A stretch of DNA of 64,000 nt from Streptomyces sp. C10-9-1 (GCF_024497955.1 NZ_JANHKP010000001.1:545776-609775); one strand, 5' to 3'; positions 21,255-30,156 are shown, counted from the stretch's first letter. Notes: generated by a model from the letters alone, not told the origin. Numbers and translations: made by a program.

Positions 21255-22451
21255 CCTGAGCACTTCCTCCTGGTCATGGTGGCGGCCGCACTCGCGCCCG
21301 TGCTCGCCTTCGCGGGCCTCCGCTGGTGCCGCATCCCGGTGATGATCTTCGAGATCGCCCTGGGGGTGCTCCTCGGGCCGGACGTTCTCGGGTGGGTGGA
21401 CTCCGACGCGGTGCTGGACACCCTCTCGGAGCTCGGGCTCGCCATGCTCATCTTCCTGGCCGGCTACGAACTCGACTTCGGCGCCGTCGGGCGCGCCACC
21501 ATGCACCGCGCCGTCTGGTCCTGGCTGATCGCCCTCGGCGCGGGCATCGGCCTGGCGGCCGCGCTCTCCGGCGGGGACGTCGACCGCGCCCTGATCGTGG
21601 GGACGGCACTGACCAGCACCGCGCTCGGATCGGTGCTGCCGATCCTGCGCGACAGCGGGCGGCTGACCGGCCGCTTCGGCACGGTGATGCTCGCCTTCGG
21701 CGCCGTGGGGGAGTTCGGGCCGATCGTCGCCATGGCACTGCTGCTGAGCGGGCGCCAGCCCCTGACGTCCGCCGTGGTCCTCGCGGTCTTCGCCGTCATC
21801 ACGGTGGTGGCCGTGTGGTGGGCCTCCCGGCCGAGGCCCTCCTGGTTCTCCACGGTGGTGGAGGCGACCCTGCACACCAGCGGGCAGTTCGCGGTCCGCC
21901 TGGTGATGCTGCTGCTCGCGGCGATGCTCGGGCTCTCCGCCGCCCTCGGGCTCGACGTGCTGCTCGGCGCCTTCTCCGCGGGCATCCTCGTCCGGCTGAT
22001 CCTCTCGGGGGCCGCGGCCGAGACGAGCCGCGAGGTGATGGGCAAGGTGGAGGCGATGGGCTTCGGCTTCCTGGTGCCGCTGTTCTTCATCGTCACGGGC
22101 GTCGAGTTCGACCTGGACGCCCTGCTGGAGGGCGGCACGGCACTGCTGTACGTCCCCGTCTACCTGCTGCTCTTCCTGGCCGTGCGCGGGCTCCCCGTGT
22201 ACGCCCTCGCCCCGCGGGACCTGCCGCGGCGCGACCGGACGGCCCTCACCTTCTTCGCCGCCACCTGCCTGCCGCTGGTGGTCGCGATCACCACCATCGG
22301 GCTGGACGAGGGGGCGATCGCCTCGGACCAGGCAGCGGCACTGGTCGGCGCCGCGATGCTCTCCGTGCTGATCTACCCGCTGGTCGCGCTGCGCGCCGGC
22401 CGGGCCCCCGCGGGGTCCGGCGGCGGAGGGGAGGACCGTGCGCGCCGCTGA
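21246..22451 (+). CDS. Cation/proton antiporter, CPA2 (KefB-like membrane domain)
   Basis: A 401-residue membrane protein with 11-12 helices, corresponding to the Na+/H+ exchanger domain of the CPA2 family without a TrkA-N domain. Features include PVMIFEIALGVLLGPDVLGW, LGLAMLIFLAGYELDF, GTALTSTALGSVLPILRDSG and FGAVGEFGPIVAMALLL. The helix-breaking pairs expected in the core are present. It exchanges K+ or Na+ for H+. It is monocistronic; the ribosome-binding site is unclear because an inverted repeat covers the start. Confidence 0.85.
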   Translation: MGHPEHFLLVMVAAALAPVLAFAGLRWCRIPVMIFEIALGVLLGPDVLGWVDSDAVLDTLSELGLAMLIFLAGYELDFGAVGRATMHRAVWSWLIALGAGIGLAAALSGGDVDRALIVGTALTSTALGSVLPILRDSGRLTGRFGTVMLAFGAVGEFGPIVAMALLLSGRQPLTSAVVLAVFAVITVVAVWWASRPRPSWFSTVVEATLHTSGQFAVRLVMLLLAAMLGLSAALGLDVLLGAFSAGILVRLILSGAAAETSREVMGKVEAMGFGFLVPLFFIVTGVEFDLDALLEGGTALLYVPVYLLLFLAVRGLPVYALAPRDLPRRDRTALTFFAATCLPLVVAITTIGLDEGAIASDQAAALVGAAMLSVLIYPLVALRAGRAPAGSGGGGEDRARR

Positions 22452-22574
22452 GCGGACGCCGTCCCGGGGCCCCACCCCGACGGTCCACCCCGGCTGGCAA
22501 CCGGGTGATCGGGCACGCAGGCTGGCAGCGGACCTGTCCCGGTTCCCCCGCCGCGTGCCGCAAGGGAGTGCGAG

Positions 22575-24476
22575 TTGACCGCTACCTCAGCGCCCAAGCC
22601 CGCCGGGAAGGCGGTCCTGCGCTCCAACGACGCGGTGCGGGAGCGCTTCCCCTTCGACGACACCCGCGACCTCCAGGACGCCCGGCGGGGGTTCCTCGGC
22701 ACCGCGCGGGACGGCCGGATCACGGACTCCGCGGGCCGCACCGTATGGGACCTGGACGCCTACGGCTTCCTCGGCGAGGACTGCCCGCCGACCGCCAACC
22801 CGAGCCTGTGGCGCCAGAGCAGGCTGGTCTCCGACCACGGTCTGTTCGAGGTGGTCGAGGGCGTCTACCAGATCCGCGGCTTCGACCTGTCGAACATGAC
22901 CGTGGTCGAGGGCGAGCGCGGCGTCCTGGTGGTGGACCCGCTGATCTCGGCCGAGACGGCGGCCGCGGCACTGGCCCTGTACCGGGAGCACCGCGGCACC
23001 CGTCCCGTGACCGCCGTGCTGTACACCCACAGCCACGCCGACCACTTCGGCGGGGTGCGCGGGGTGGTGACCGAGGAACAGGTCGCCGCGGGCGTCCCGG
23101 TCATCGCCCCGGAGGGGTTCCTGGCGCACGCCGTCAGCGAGAACGTCCTCGCGGGCACCGCGATGGCCCGCCGCGCGGCCTACATGTACGGAGCGGCGCT
23201 GCCGAAGGGCCCCCGGGGGCAGATCGGCGCGGGCCTGGGGCAGACGACCTCGACGGGCGCGGTCGGGCTGATCCCCCCGACACTCGACATCACCCGCACC
23301 GGGCAGAGCGAGACGGTCGACGGCATCCGGATGGTCTTCCAGCTCACGCCGGGCACCGAGGCACCGGCCGAGCTCAACATCCACTTCCCCGGCCGCGCGG
23401 CCCTGTGCATGGCGGAGAACGCCACGCACAACCTCCACAACCTCCTGACGCTGCGCGGGGCGGAGGTGCGCGACCCCCGGGTGTGGGCGCGCTACCTGAC
23501 CGAGGCCGTCGAACTGTTCGGCGAGTCCACCGAGGTGGCCTTCGCCTCCCACCACTGGCCCGTGTGGGGGCGCGAGCGGGCGGTCGCCTTCCTGCTGGAG
23601 CAGCGCGACCTGTACGCCTACCTGCACGACCAGACGCTGCGGATGCTCAACCAGGGGATGACCGGCGCGGAGATCGCCGAGGAGATGCGGCTGCCCCCGG
23701 CGCTGGAGCGGGCCTGGCACACGCACGGGTACTACGGTTCGGTCAGCCACAACACCAAGGCCGTCTACCAGCGGTACCTGGGCTGGTTCGACGGCAACCC
23801 CGCGCACCTGTGGGAGCACCCGCCCGTCGAGGCGGCGAAGCGGTACGTGGCGTTCATGGGCGGCGCCGGCGAGGTGCTGCGCCGGGCCCGCGGGTCCTTC
23901 GAGGACGGGGACCTGCGCTGGGTGGTGCAGGTCGTCGGCCATGTGCTCTTCGCCGACCCGGGCAACGCCGAGGCCCGGGAGCTCCAGGCGGACGCCCTGG
24001 AGCAGTTGGGCTACGGCAGCGAGAACGGCACCTGGCGCAACTTCTTCCTCACCGGGGCGCTGGAGCTGCGGCAGGGGACGGTCGGCTCGCCCACGGTGAC
24101 CGCCTCCCCCGACCTGCTGCGGGCGCTCAGCCTCGACCAGCTCTTCGAGAGCCTGGCCGTCCGGCTGGACGGACCGCGCAGCTGGGACGCCGCGATCACG
24201 GTGCGCTGGGACGTCCGGGACGGGCCCCGCATCACCTGGCGGCTGCGCAACGGGGTGCTCACCCATGTCAGGGGCTCCGGCCCGGCCGCCGACGAGCCGG
24301 ACGTGGCGGTCGGGCTCGCCGAGGCCGACCTGCGGGCGGTCCTGCTGGGGACGCTCGCCCCCGAGGACCTGGCCTCCGGGGGCAGGGCCCGGGTGACCGG
24401 CGACATCGGCCGGGTCGTCGAGCTCCTTCGGTACCTCGGCGACCCGGACCCGGACTTCGCGATCGTCACGCCCTGA
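22575..24476 (+). CDS. Alkylsulfatase, SdsA1/BDS1-type metallo-beta-lactamase-fold enzyme
   Basis: A 633-residue enzyme that hydrolyses primary or secondary alkyl sulfates such as dodecyl sulfate. Order: an N-terminal extension; the zinc-binding domain with THSHADHFGG (about residues 152-162), MAENATHNLHNLL and ASHHWPVWG; the helical dimerisation domain (about 380-510); and a C-terminal SCP2-like lipid-binding domain (from SLDQLFESLAVRL on). No signal peptide is found, so it is probably cytoplasmic. The start is TTG at 22575. A hairpin follows the stop. Confidence 0.9.
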   Translation: MTATSAPKPAGKAVLRSNDAVRERFPFDDTRDLQDARRGFLGTARDGRITDSAGRTVWDLDAYGFLGEDCPPTANPSLWRQSRLVSDHGLFEVVEGVYQIRGFDLSNMTVVEGERGVLVVDPLISAETAAAALALYREHRGTRPVTAVLYTHSHADHFGGVRGVVTEEQVAAGVPVIAPEGFLAHAVSENVLAGTAMARRAAYMYGAALPKGPRGQIGAGLGQTTSTGAVGLIPPTLDITRTGQSETVDGIRMVFQLTPGTEAPAELNIHFPGRAALCMAENATHNLHNLLTLRGAEVRDPRVWARYLTEAVELFGESTEVAFASHHWPVWGRERAVAFLLEQRDLYAYLHDQTLRMLNQGMTGAEIAEEMRLPPALERAWHTHGYYGSVSHNTKAVYQRYLGWFDGNPAHLWEHPPVEAAKRYVAFMGGAGEVLRRARGSFEDGDLRWVVQVVGHVLFADPGNAEARELQADALEQLGYGSENGTWRNFFLTGALELRQGTVGSPTVTASPDLLRALSLDQLFESLAVRLDGPRSWDAAITVRWDVRDGPRITWRLRNGVLTHVRGSGPAADEPDVAVGLAEADLRAVLLGTLAPEDLASGGRARVTGDIGRVVELLRYLGDPDPDFAIVTP

Positions 24477-24509
24477 CCGAACGACCGCCCCTCACGCCGG
24501 TGCCCGCGT

Positions 24510-24535
24510 GCCGGAGGCGGCGGGACGCCTCCGGC
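24510..24535 (+). terminator. Hairpin terminator after the alkylsulfatase gene
   Basis: 10-bp arms (24510-24519 and 24526-24535) with a 6-nt loop, beginning 34 bp after the stop codon. Confidence 0.65.
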
Positions 24536-25053
24536 CGGAAGGGCCCCGGATGGCGGACCGTGCAGGTCTCCGCCGCCCCCGGCGTCCGGGCGGCGCGGGG
24601 CGGTGAGCACCGGGCCCGCCCGGGCACCGCAGCGGGGCGGACCACGGCCCAGGACCGGCGGGCCCGCAGACCGTCCGCCGTCCCACGGCCCTGCCGGACC
24701 GGCCCGCCGCGTGCGCGCCCCCCGCGCGCGCCGCCTCGGCCGCGGAGCGGCACCAGGCGCTCCTGCGGCTGTCGTCCGCGGTGCTGACGGACCCGCTGCT
24801 GTACGCCACGGCCTCCCGGCCCGACCCCCGGGGCCTCCGTGAGCCATCGGCGCACGAAGGGAAAGGCAGGCGCCGACCGCGCTCGACAGCCCTCGGTCCG
24901 CGGGGCGGGTTTCCGGAGCACCCGGTGGCCCGTGGTGTCGCCGCCGGGCCCGCGAGGCCGCCGTAGACCCCCGGCCCCGTCGGCGTCGCCGTCGGCGTCC
25001 GCCTCGGCCCGGCCCCGGGCTCCCGCCCGGACGGGAGGTGGTCTCGCGTGCCC
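24536..25053. other. Long gap without a convincing gene; possible gene remnant
   Basis: No complete gene was found. Between 24607 and 24966 on the plus strand a frame lacks a normal start. Around 24733-24840 it has strong G/C third positions and protein-like sequence (AAERHQALLRLSSAVLTDP), while its surroundings are low-complexity. This may be a decayed fragment or a chance frame. Confidence 0.3.
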
Positions 25054-25097
25054 GCGGCGCACTCGCCCACCGCCGCGGCGGTGGGCGAGTGCGCCGC
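25054..25097. repeat. 44-bp perfect palindrome
   Basis: Arms of 22 bp (25054-25075 and 25076-25097) match without mismatch and meet with no loop. It lies 42 bp from the terminator hairpin at 25139-25172, in a region without genes. Confidence 0.85.
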
Positions 25098-25138
25098 CCG
25101 GGTCCGCGGCGCTCCGCGCACCACCGGACCGGCGGGCC

Positions 25139-25172
25139 GGCGCGCAGCCGCCGTGCACGGCGGCTGCGCGCC
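25139..25172 (-). terminator. Palindromic terminator of the LapA-like gene
   Basis: Perfect 17-bp arms (25139-25155 and 25156-25172) that begin immediately after the stop codon of the minus-strand gene at 25173. Confidence 0.75.
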
Positions 25173-25430
25173 TCACTTCCCCCTGCCCCTGATCAGCAGG
25201 GCCCCGCAGAGCCCGCCGATGACGAACATGCCGAGCAGGGCCAGGTAGAGCGGCATGGTGACGACGGGTACCAGCAGACGGATCTCGACCTTGCGGGTGT
25301 TCTCGACGATGAAGACGACGGCGAGGGCGACCAGCACGAGCGCGGTGACGCGGGAGGGTGTGAGGGACTTGGCGCGCCCGGTCCCTCCGGAGGAACGTCC
25401 GCGCGGCTTCTTCTCGGATGCTGGGGTCAT
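25173..25430 (-). CDS. Small membrane protein with LapA (DUF1049) domain
   Basis: An 85-residue protein: a basic cytoplasmic N-terminus (KKPRGRSSGGTGRAK), TM1 (VTALVLVALAVVFIVENT), a short outer loop with the LapA signature VENTRKVEIRLLVP, and TM2 (YLALLGMFVIGGLCGALLI), ending in RGRGK. LapA/YciS-type proteins take part in envelope assembly in Gram-negatives; the actinobacterial role is unknown. It is monocistronic, with its own terminator. Confidence 0.82.
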   Translation of the reverse strand: MTPASEKKPRGRSSGGTGRAKSLTPSRVTALVLVALAVVFIVENTRKVEIRLLVPVVTMPLYLALLGMFVIGGLCGALLIRGRGK

Positions 25431-25610
25431 GCCCCCAGCATCCGCACCCGGGGGCGCGGTGCTGCGGTGGACTGGCGCGAACGGGTGACGCGGGCAGCGG
25501 CAGCGTCCCGGGCGTCGGGCGGTGCCGCATCCTCGATGAGCTTTGTCCTGCTATGCGACTTATCCTCTTGTCTGTTCGCTTCACCCGGAGTGACGGAAGG
25601 GTGGCATCCC

Positions 25611-26051
25611 ATGGTCCATGGCCTGACGGCCGACTCGGTCGGCCCGGTCGACGTCGCCGTGGTCGCCTTCGAGGGCAACCGGTTCAACGGCGAGATCGTC
25701 CCCGCGCTGCGCGAACTCCAGCAGAACGGGACCGTCCGCATCCTCGACCTGACCTTCGTCCGCAAGGACGGCGACGGCTCGGTCGGCGTCGTCGAGCTCG
25801 CCGACCCCGAGGTGGCCGAGGAGTTCGAGCGGATCACCGACGCCCGCTTCGACCTGCTCAGCGACGAGGACCTGGCGGCCGTGGCCGATGGCCTGCCGCC
25901 GGAGTCCTCGGCGCTGGTGGTGGCGTGGGAGAACACCTGGGCCTCGCGGCTGGCCGCCGCCCTGCGCGACTCCCACGGCCGCATGGTCTTCATGGAGCGC
26001 ATCCCCCGGGACGACGTCCTCGCGGCGATCGAGGCGCTCGACGCGGAGTGA
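25611..26051 (+). CDS. DUF6325/DUF1269-like conserved protein
   Basis: A 146-residue soluble protein of unknown function. It has a ferredoxin-like start (VGPVDVAVVAFEGNRF, then IVPALRELQQNGTVRILDLTF), a VVELADP strand and a second half with LPPESSALVVAWENTW and MVFMERIPRDDVLAAIEAL. This pattern is known from small membrane-stress-associated proteins that travel with SHOCT genes, as here. The gene begins about 30 nt after GCGACTTATCCTC-type promoter-like sequence, but no strong ribosome site is visible. Confidence 0.75.
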   Translation: MVHGLTADSVGPVDVAVVAFEGNRFNGEIVPALRELQQNGTVRILDLTFVRKDGDGSVGVVELADPEVAEEFERITDARFDLLSDEDLAAVADGLPPESSALVVAWENTWASRLAAALRDSHGRMVFMERIPRDDVLAAIEALDAE

Positions 26052-26149
26052 GCGGCGCCCCGCACGGCGGCACGTCCGCGCGCGGCGCGGAAAGCGCCCG
26101 CGGGGGCCACGGCCGGCCGCGGGGACGGCACGAGAGGAAGGGGGCAGTC

Positions 26150-26446
26150 ATGCCTCAACGGTTCGGACGGCCCGGCCTGCTGGGTGCGATGGCCCGCACC
26201 GCCGTCGTCGCGGGCACCGCGACCGCGGTCTCCGGCAGGGTGGAGCGCAACGCGGCCCGCCGCGACATGGAGCGGCAGGCGCAGGCGGAGGCCCGGCAGC
26301 AGCCGGCGCCCGGCCCGGGCGCCGCACCGGCGGCGCCCCCCGCCGACCGGGTCTCCCAGCTCACCGCGCTGGCGGAGCTGCGGGACCGGGGCGTCCTGAC
26401 GGACGAGGAGTTCGCGGCGGAGAAGCGCCGGATCCTCGGCGGCTGA
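26150..26446 (+). CDS. SHOCT-domain protein
   Basis: A 98-residue protein. An N-terminal alanine-rich amphipathic stretch (LLGAMARTAVVAGTATAVSG) leads into a glutamine/alanine/proline linker and a C-terminal SHOCT domain (LTALAELRDRGVLTDEEF, then AEKRRILGG). SHOCT domains are short C-terminal oligomerisation modules. It lies 98 bp after the DUF6325-like gene, with GAGAGGAAGGGGG as ribosome site, and probably belongs to the same transcript. Confidence 0.85.
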   Translation: MPQRFGRPGLLGAMARTAVVAGTATAVSGRVERNAARRDMERQAQAEARQQPAPGPGAAPAAPPADRVSQLTALAELRDRGVLTDEEFAAEKRRILGG

Positions 26447-26787
26447 CGGCACCCGGCGGCGGGCGCACCGGCGGACCGGGCGTCCGCCGCCGACGTGCCC
26501 GCAGCCGGCGCGGGGGCGCCCCCGCAGCCCGCCCGTCCGTGGCAAACGGGGCGCTTTGGCGCGCCGTACGGGCGCGCCGCCCTCCGCCGTGGGCCCGGGA
26601 CCCTGATCATCCGAGGCACGCCGGTCCGCCGGGGAAGCGCTCCCCCGCAGGGATGCGCGGCCGGCGCGCAGGACGGCGGTGGAGAGGGGAACGGGGATTT
26701 GAGCACCCGAGCGGACGGCCGCGCCGCGGGCGGCGGGGTCCGGCGCCGCGCAGCCGTGCGGTCCGGCCGCCGGGGCGGTGGGCTCCG
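26447..26787. other. Upstream region of the nuo operon with an inverted repeat
   Basis: 341 bp without a gene. GGCGCGCC occurs twice (26558-26565 and 26571-26578) around GTACG, giving a 21-bp inverted repeat about 210 bp before nuoA. No -35/-10 pair was identified with confidence. Confidence 0.4.
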
Positions 26788-27138
26788 GTGAGCGCCACCG
26801 CGGCCGCCCTGTCCCTGCTCGGCCTCGCGGCACTCGCCGTGCTGGGCCTGCACGGAGCGGCGCGCGCCCTGCGGGTGTCCGCCGACCCGCTCCCGGTGAT
26901 GCCGTTCGGCTCCGGCCTGGAGCCGGCCGAGCACGCGGTGAGCCGCTTCCATGTGCGCTGGTACACGGTGACGATGCTGTTCCTGGCCTTCGACATGGAG
27001 ATGGTGTTCATGTACCCGTGGACGCTGGTGGTCTCCGCCATGGGCCCGGGGGCCGTGATCGAGATGTTCGTCTTCCTCGCGATCCTGGTCGCGGGCGTCG
27101 TCTACGCCTGGCGGGAGGGCGCGCTGCGATGGACCTGA
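26788..27138 (+). CDS. nuoA: NADH-quinone oxidoreductase subunit A (second-copy nuo operon)
   Basis: A 116-residue, three-helix membrane subunit at the junction of the membrane arm and the quinone site. Conserved pieces are YECGLEP-like PFGSGLEPAEHAVSRFHVRWY (the usual cysteine is serine here), the TM2 charge cluster FLAFDMEMVFMYPW and the C-terminal TM3. The GTG start is preceded by GGTGGGCTCCG, a weak site. It overlaps the next gene by 10 bp. Loss of the loop cysteine that contacts quinone in canonical complex I is notable. Confidence 0.88.
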   Translation: MSATAAALSLLGLAALAVLGLHGAARALRVSADPLPVMPFGSGLEPAEHAVSRFHVRWYTVTMLFLAFDMEMVFMYPWTLVVSAMGPGAVIEMFVFLAILVAGVVYAWREGALRWT

Positions 27139-28343
27139 CCCGCCGCGCCCTGCGTGCCGCCGCGGCCCGGCCCCGGGTCCTGCCCGCCGCCCTGCCGGGC
27201 GGGACGCCCGCCCGGCTGGAGGCGGAGCGCCTGCTGCGGCTGCGGGACTGGCCGGTGGCCGCCACGCCCGCGGGGGCCGACCTGCTGCTCGTCACGGGCC
27301 CGGACTGCCCCGCCCTGCACGACCCGCTGGCGCGCCTCTGGGGCGATCTGCCCGCGCCCCGGGCCCGGGTGCACGCCGCCACGGCGGCGGAGGTGGCCTC
27401 CGCGCTGGACACGGGGCGGGAGCGCCTGGCCGCCTGGTCCGGCCGGGGCTCCGGGGCGCAGGGGCACGCGGGCGGGAACGACCGGGTGCAGGAGCCCCCG
27501 GAAGGCGGAGGCGGGCACGCCCACGGGCAGGCGGACGACGGGGACACCGGGACGGGGATGCCGATGCCGGGCGGCCTGCCCATGGCGGAGACCGGCCCCG
27601 ACCGGGACGGGCTGGCGCTGGACCGCCTGCACCTCGCTCTGGGCCCCTTCCTGTGCGACTGGCCGACGGGGCTGACCGTCCGGCTGGTCCTCCAGGGCGA
27701 CGTCGTCCAGGAGGCCGTCTGCGAGGACCCGGCGGCCCCCGGCGGCACCCCGTTCTGGTCGGGCCCCTGGCTGCGCGCGGCGGCGGGCGAGCCGGTGACC
27801 GCGGGGGCGGCCGCGCGGCACCGGGCCGCCGCCACCTGCGACAGCCTCGGACGGCTGCTGGCGGTGGCGGGATGGCCCGAGCAGGCGGTGGCTGCCCGGC
27901 GGTTGCGCGACGGGCTGCTCGCCGGTGCGCCGGCCGGTGCGCTCCGCGGCCCGGCCGACCGCCTGGCCCGCCGCGTCGGCCGGTCACGGGTCCTGGCCTG
28001 GCTCACCCGGGGGATCGGCCGGGTGGACGGCGGGCGGACCGGGGGGTCCGCCCCGGCCGGACCGCCCGGGGCGGACGGCGATGCGACGGACCGCTACCGC
28101 CGGTGGCTCGACCGCCTCGGCCGTGACGTGCGGCACCTGGACGACCCGGCCCCGCTGGACCCCTACGCCACCGAGTCCCCGCGCGGACCGTGGGAGCCCG
28201 CGCACCCGCCGTCCGCCGCGCTGCTGGCGCTGCTCCCCGCACTTCTGGTCGGCGCCGAACTCGCCGCGGCGCGCCTCATCGTGGCCGGTCTCGACCCGGA
28301 TCCCGAGGAACTCGCGGGCGCGGGGGTGGCGCCGCGTGGTTGA
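27129..28343 (+). CDS. Unrecognised soluble protein between nuoA and nuoH (degenerate NuoB/NuoD-like?)
   Basis: 404 residues, no membrane segments or signal. Residues 45-75 (WPVAATPAGADLLLVTGPDC, then PLARLWGDLPAPRARVHA) resemble NuoB, but the four Fe-S cysteines of NuoB are absent. A His/Gly/Asp-rich linker (GGGGHAHGQADDGDTGTGM, about 120-140) may bind metal. After it, LPMAETGPDRDGLALDRLH and VRLVLQGDVVQEAVCE recall the NuoD N-terminus. Its position replaces nuoB-nuoG. Overlaps on both sides (10 bp with nuoA, 8 bp with nuoH) show it is translated within the operon. A structural plug or alternative docking subunit of the membrane arm is inference. Confidence 0.65.
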   Translation: MDLTRRALRAAAARPRVLPAALPGGTPARLEAERLLRLRDWPVAATPAGADLLLVTGPDCPALHDPLARLWGDLPAPRARVHAATAAEVASALDTGRERLAAWSGRGSGAQGHAGGNDRVQEPPEGGGGHAHGQADDGDTGTGMPMPGGLPMAETGPDRDGLALDRLHLALGPFLCDWPTGLTVRLVLQGDVVQEAVCEDPAAPGGTPFWSGPWLRAAAGEPVTAGAAARHRAAATCDSLGRLLAVAGWPEQAVAARRLRDGLLAGAPAGALRGPADRLARRVGRSRVLAWLTRGIGRVDGGRTGGSAPAGPPGADGDATDRYRRWLDRLGRDVRHLDDPAPLDPYATESPRGPWEPAHPPSAALLALLPALLVGAELAAARLIVAGLDPDPEELAGAGVAPRG

Positions 28344-29265
28344 GAGGGGTCCCTGGTGGACGGTTGCGGCGGCCCCCCTGCTGCTCGCCGCGCTGGCCGC
28401 CCTGGCGGTGGCGGCCGACGCGCTGCTGGCCGCCCGGGGCGCGGGGCGCCCGGTCACCCTCACGGCCGCCGCGAGGCCCTTCCTGGCGCTGCCGCGGGCA
28501 CTGGTGGCCGGGCCCAGGAGGCTGCCCGCGCCGGACCTCCTGCTGTGGCGGGCCGGTGTGGTCACCGTGCCGGTGGCGGCGGTGCTCTCGACCCTGGTGA
28601 TCCCGTTCGGGAACACGGTGGTGGCCGACCCGTCGGTCGGGGTGGTCTGGTTCAACGCCATGGAGGTGACGACCTGGGCGGCCCTGTGGCTGGCCGGCTG
28701 GGGCCCCAACGCCGCCTTCTCCCTGATCGGCGGCTACCGCTTCCTCGCCCAGGGGCTCGCCTACGAACTGCCCCTGATGTTCGCCCTGATCGCCGCCGCC
28801 ACCGGGGCCGAGTCGCTGCGGGTGGGCGACATCGCCGCGGCACAGCAGGGGCTGTGGTACGCGGTGTGGATGCCGGTGGCGTTCGCCGCGCACCTCGCGG
28901 GCGTCCTGGCGTTCTCCTTCCTGGGACCGTTCGCGCACCCGGCGGGGCGGGACGCGGCCGGGGGCGTGCTGGGCGAGCTCTCCGGCCCCGACCGGCTGCT
29001 GCTCCAGGCGGGCCGGTGGCTGTGGCTGGCCTCCGGCGCGGCGATGGCGGTGCCGCTGTTCCTCGGCGGCGGGGCCGGACCGGGGTTGCCCGCGTGGGCC
29101 TGGTCGCTGGTGAAGACGCTGCTGGTGCTCGCCCTGCTGGTGGTCGCCGCGCGCCGGCTGCCCGTGGTGCGGCCCGACCGCTACGTGGAGCTGGCCTGGG
29201 TGGTGCTGGTTCCGCTGACGATCCTTCAGGTGCTGGTGCCCGCCCTGGTGGTGCTGGGCCGTTGA
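28336..29265 (+). CDS. nuoH: NADH-quinone oxidoreductase subunit H
   Basis: A 309-residue, eight-helix subunit that forms much of the quinone cavity. Family segments GWGPNAAFSLIGGYRFLAQG and LAYELPLMFALIAAAT (TM4-TM5 with the conserved acidic residue), and the late RYVELAWVVLVPLTILQ, are present. GVLAFSFLGPFAHPAG corresponds to the loop that normally carries several acidic residues, here reduced. The GTG start overlaps the previous stop by 8 bp. It is somewhat diverged from housekeeping NuoH. Confidence 0.88.
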   Translation: MVERGPWWTVAAAPLLLAALAALAVAADALLAARGAGRPVTLTAAARPFLALPRALVAGPRRLPAPDLLLWRAGVVTVPVAAVLSTLVIPFGNTVVADPSVGVVWFNAMEVTTWAALWLAGWGPNAAFSLIGGYRFLAQGLAYELPLMFALIAAATGAESLRVGDIAAAQQGLWYAVWMPVAFAAHLAGVLAFSFLGPFAHPAGRDAAGGVLGELSGPDRLLLQAGRWLWLASGAAMAVPLFLGGGAGPGLPAWAWSLVKTLLVLALLVVAARRLPVVRPDRYVELAWVVLVPLTILQVLVPALVVLGR

Positions 29266-29284
29266 CGCGAGCGGAGGGATCCCG

Positions 29285-29854
29285 ATGGACACGACCGACA
29301 CCGTGCTGCTGACCGTGCTGGGCGTCCTCGCCCTGGCCGGCGGGGTGCTGGTGTTCGTGCTGGACTCGATGGCCCGGGTCACCTTCGCACTGCTGGTGTC
29401 GCTGGCCTGCTCCGGGGGCGTCGTGACCCTGCTCGGGCTGCCGTACCTCGGCGTGGTGACCGTGCTGATGATGGTCATGGAGATGGTGATCATGGCCGTG
29501 TTCATGATCGCCTACATGATGAACCCGGCCGGTCTGATGCCGATGTCGATGCTGCACAACACCCGCGGGGCGCTGGCCGTGAGCGCGGTGCTCTTCGCCG
29601 CACTGACCACCGGGATCTTCGCGGTGCCCTGGCCGGGACGCGAGGGGAGGCCGCCCCGGGACTCGACGGTGCAGCTCGGCACCGCACTGATGGAGGGTCA
29701 GATGCTGACCATGGTGGTGCTCGGCCTCGTGCTCCTCTCGACCATGGTCGGCGCGACGGTCCTCGCCACGCAGCGCGGCCGCTACGACCGGTTCGGCGAC
29801 GACCTCGACCGGCGTCCGGCGCGGGACCCCGTCGGCGGAGGGGTGGGCCGGTGA
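29285..29854 (+). CDS. nuoJ: NADH-quinone oxidoreductase subunit J
   Basis: A 189-residue membrane subunit with five predicted helices. TM3 carries YLGVVTVLMMVMEMVIMAVF, matching the pi-bulge helix region of NuoJ. The loop after it is longer and methionine-rich (MNPAGLMPMSML). An AGCGGAGGG ribosome site precedes the ATG. The stop overlaps the nuoK start (GTGA). Confidence 0.85.
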   Translation: MDTTDTVLLTVLGVLALAGGVLVFVLDSMARVTFALLVSLACSGGVVTLLGLPYLGVVTVLMMVMEMVIMAVFMIAYMMNPAGLMPMSMLHNTRGALAVSAVLFAALTTGIFAVPWPGREGRPPRDSTVQLGTALMEGQMLTMVVLGLVLLSTMVGATVLATQRGRYDRFGDDLDRRPARDPVGGGVGR

Positions 29855-30156
29855 CCTTCGAACTGCTCCTGGTCCTGGCCGCCGGGCTGTTCTGCACCGG
29901 CCTGTTCGGCGCCCTGTCCCAGCAGTCCATCGTCATGATCATGATGGGGATCGAGCTGATGATCGGCGGGATCATCGTGGCGGCCGCCGCCTTCTGGCAC
30001 TTCCTGGCGCCCGCCGCGGCGAGCGGCCAGGTGGTCGTCGTGGCCGCGGTGGTGGCCATGGCCGTGGAGATGGCCATGGGCTTCGCGGTCACCACCGCGC
30101 TCTACCGGTCCCGGCGCGTCGACACCGCGGACCTGGCACGGGACCTCCGCGGATGA
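29851..30156 (+). CDS. nuoK: NADH-quinone oxidoreductase subunit K
   Basis: A 101-residue, three-helix MrpC-like subunit. The TM2 glutamate in MIMMGIELMIGG and the TM3 glutamate in AVEMAMGFAVTTALYR, both needed for proton transfer, are kept. It starts with GTG at the nuoJ stop, and its own stop overlaps the nuoL ATG (ATGA). Confidence 0.88.
   Translation: MTFELLLVLAAGLFCTGLFGALSQQSIVMIMMGIELMIGGIIVAAAAFWHFLAPAAASGQVVVVAAVVAMAVEMAMGFAVTTALYRSRRVDTADLARDLRG

Noticed and set aside
16878..22451. Antiporter pair and ABC-F gene as an integrated resistance island
   Set aside because: No integrase, attachment repeats or composition change; each gene has its own promoter region and typical chromosomal codon use.
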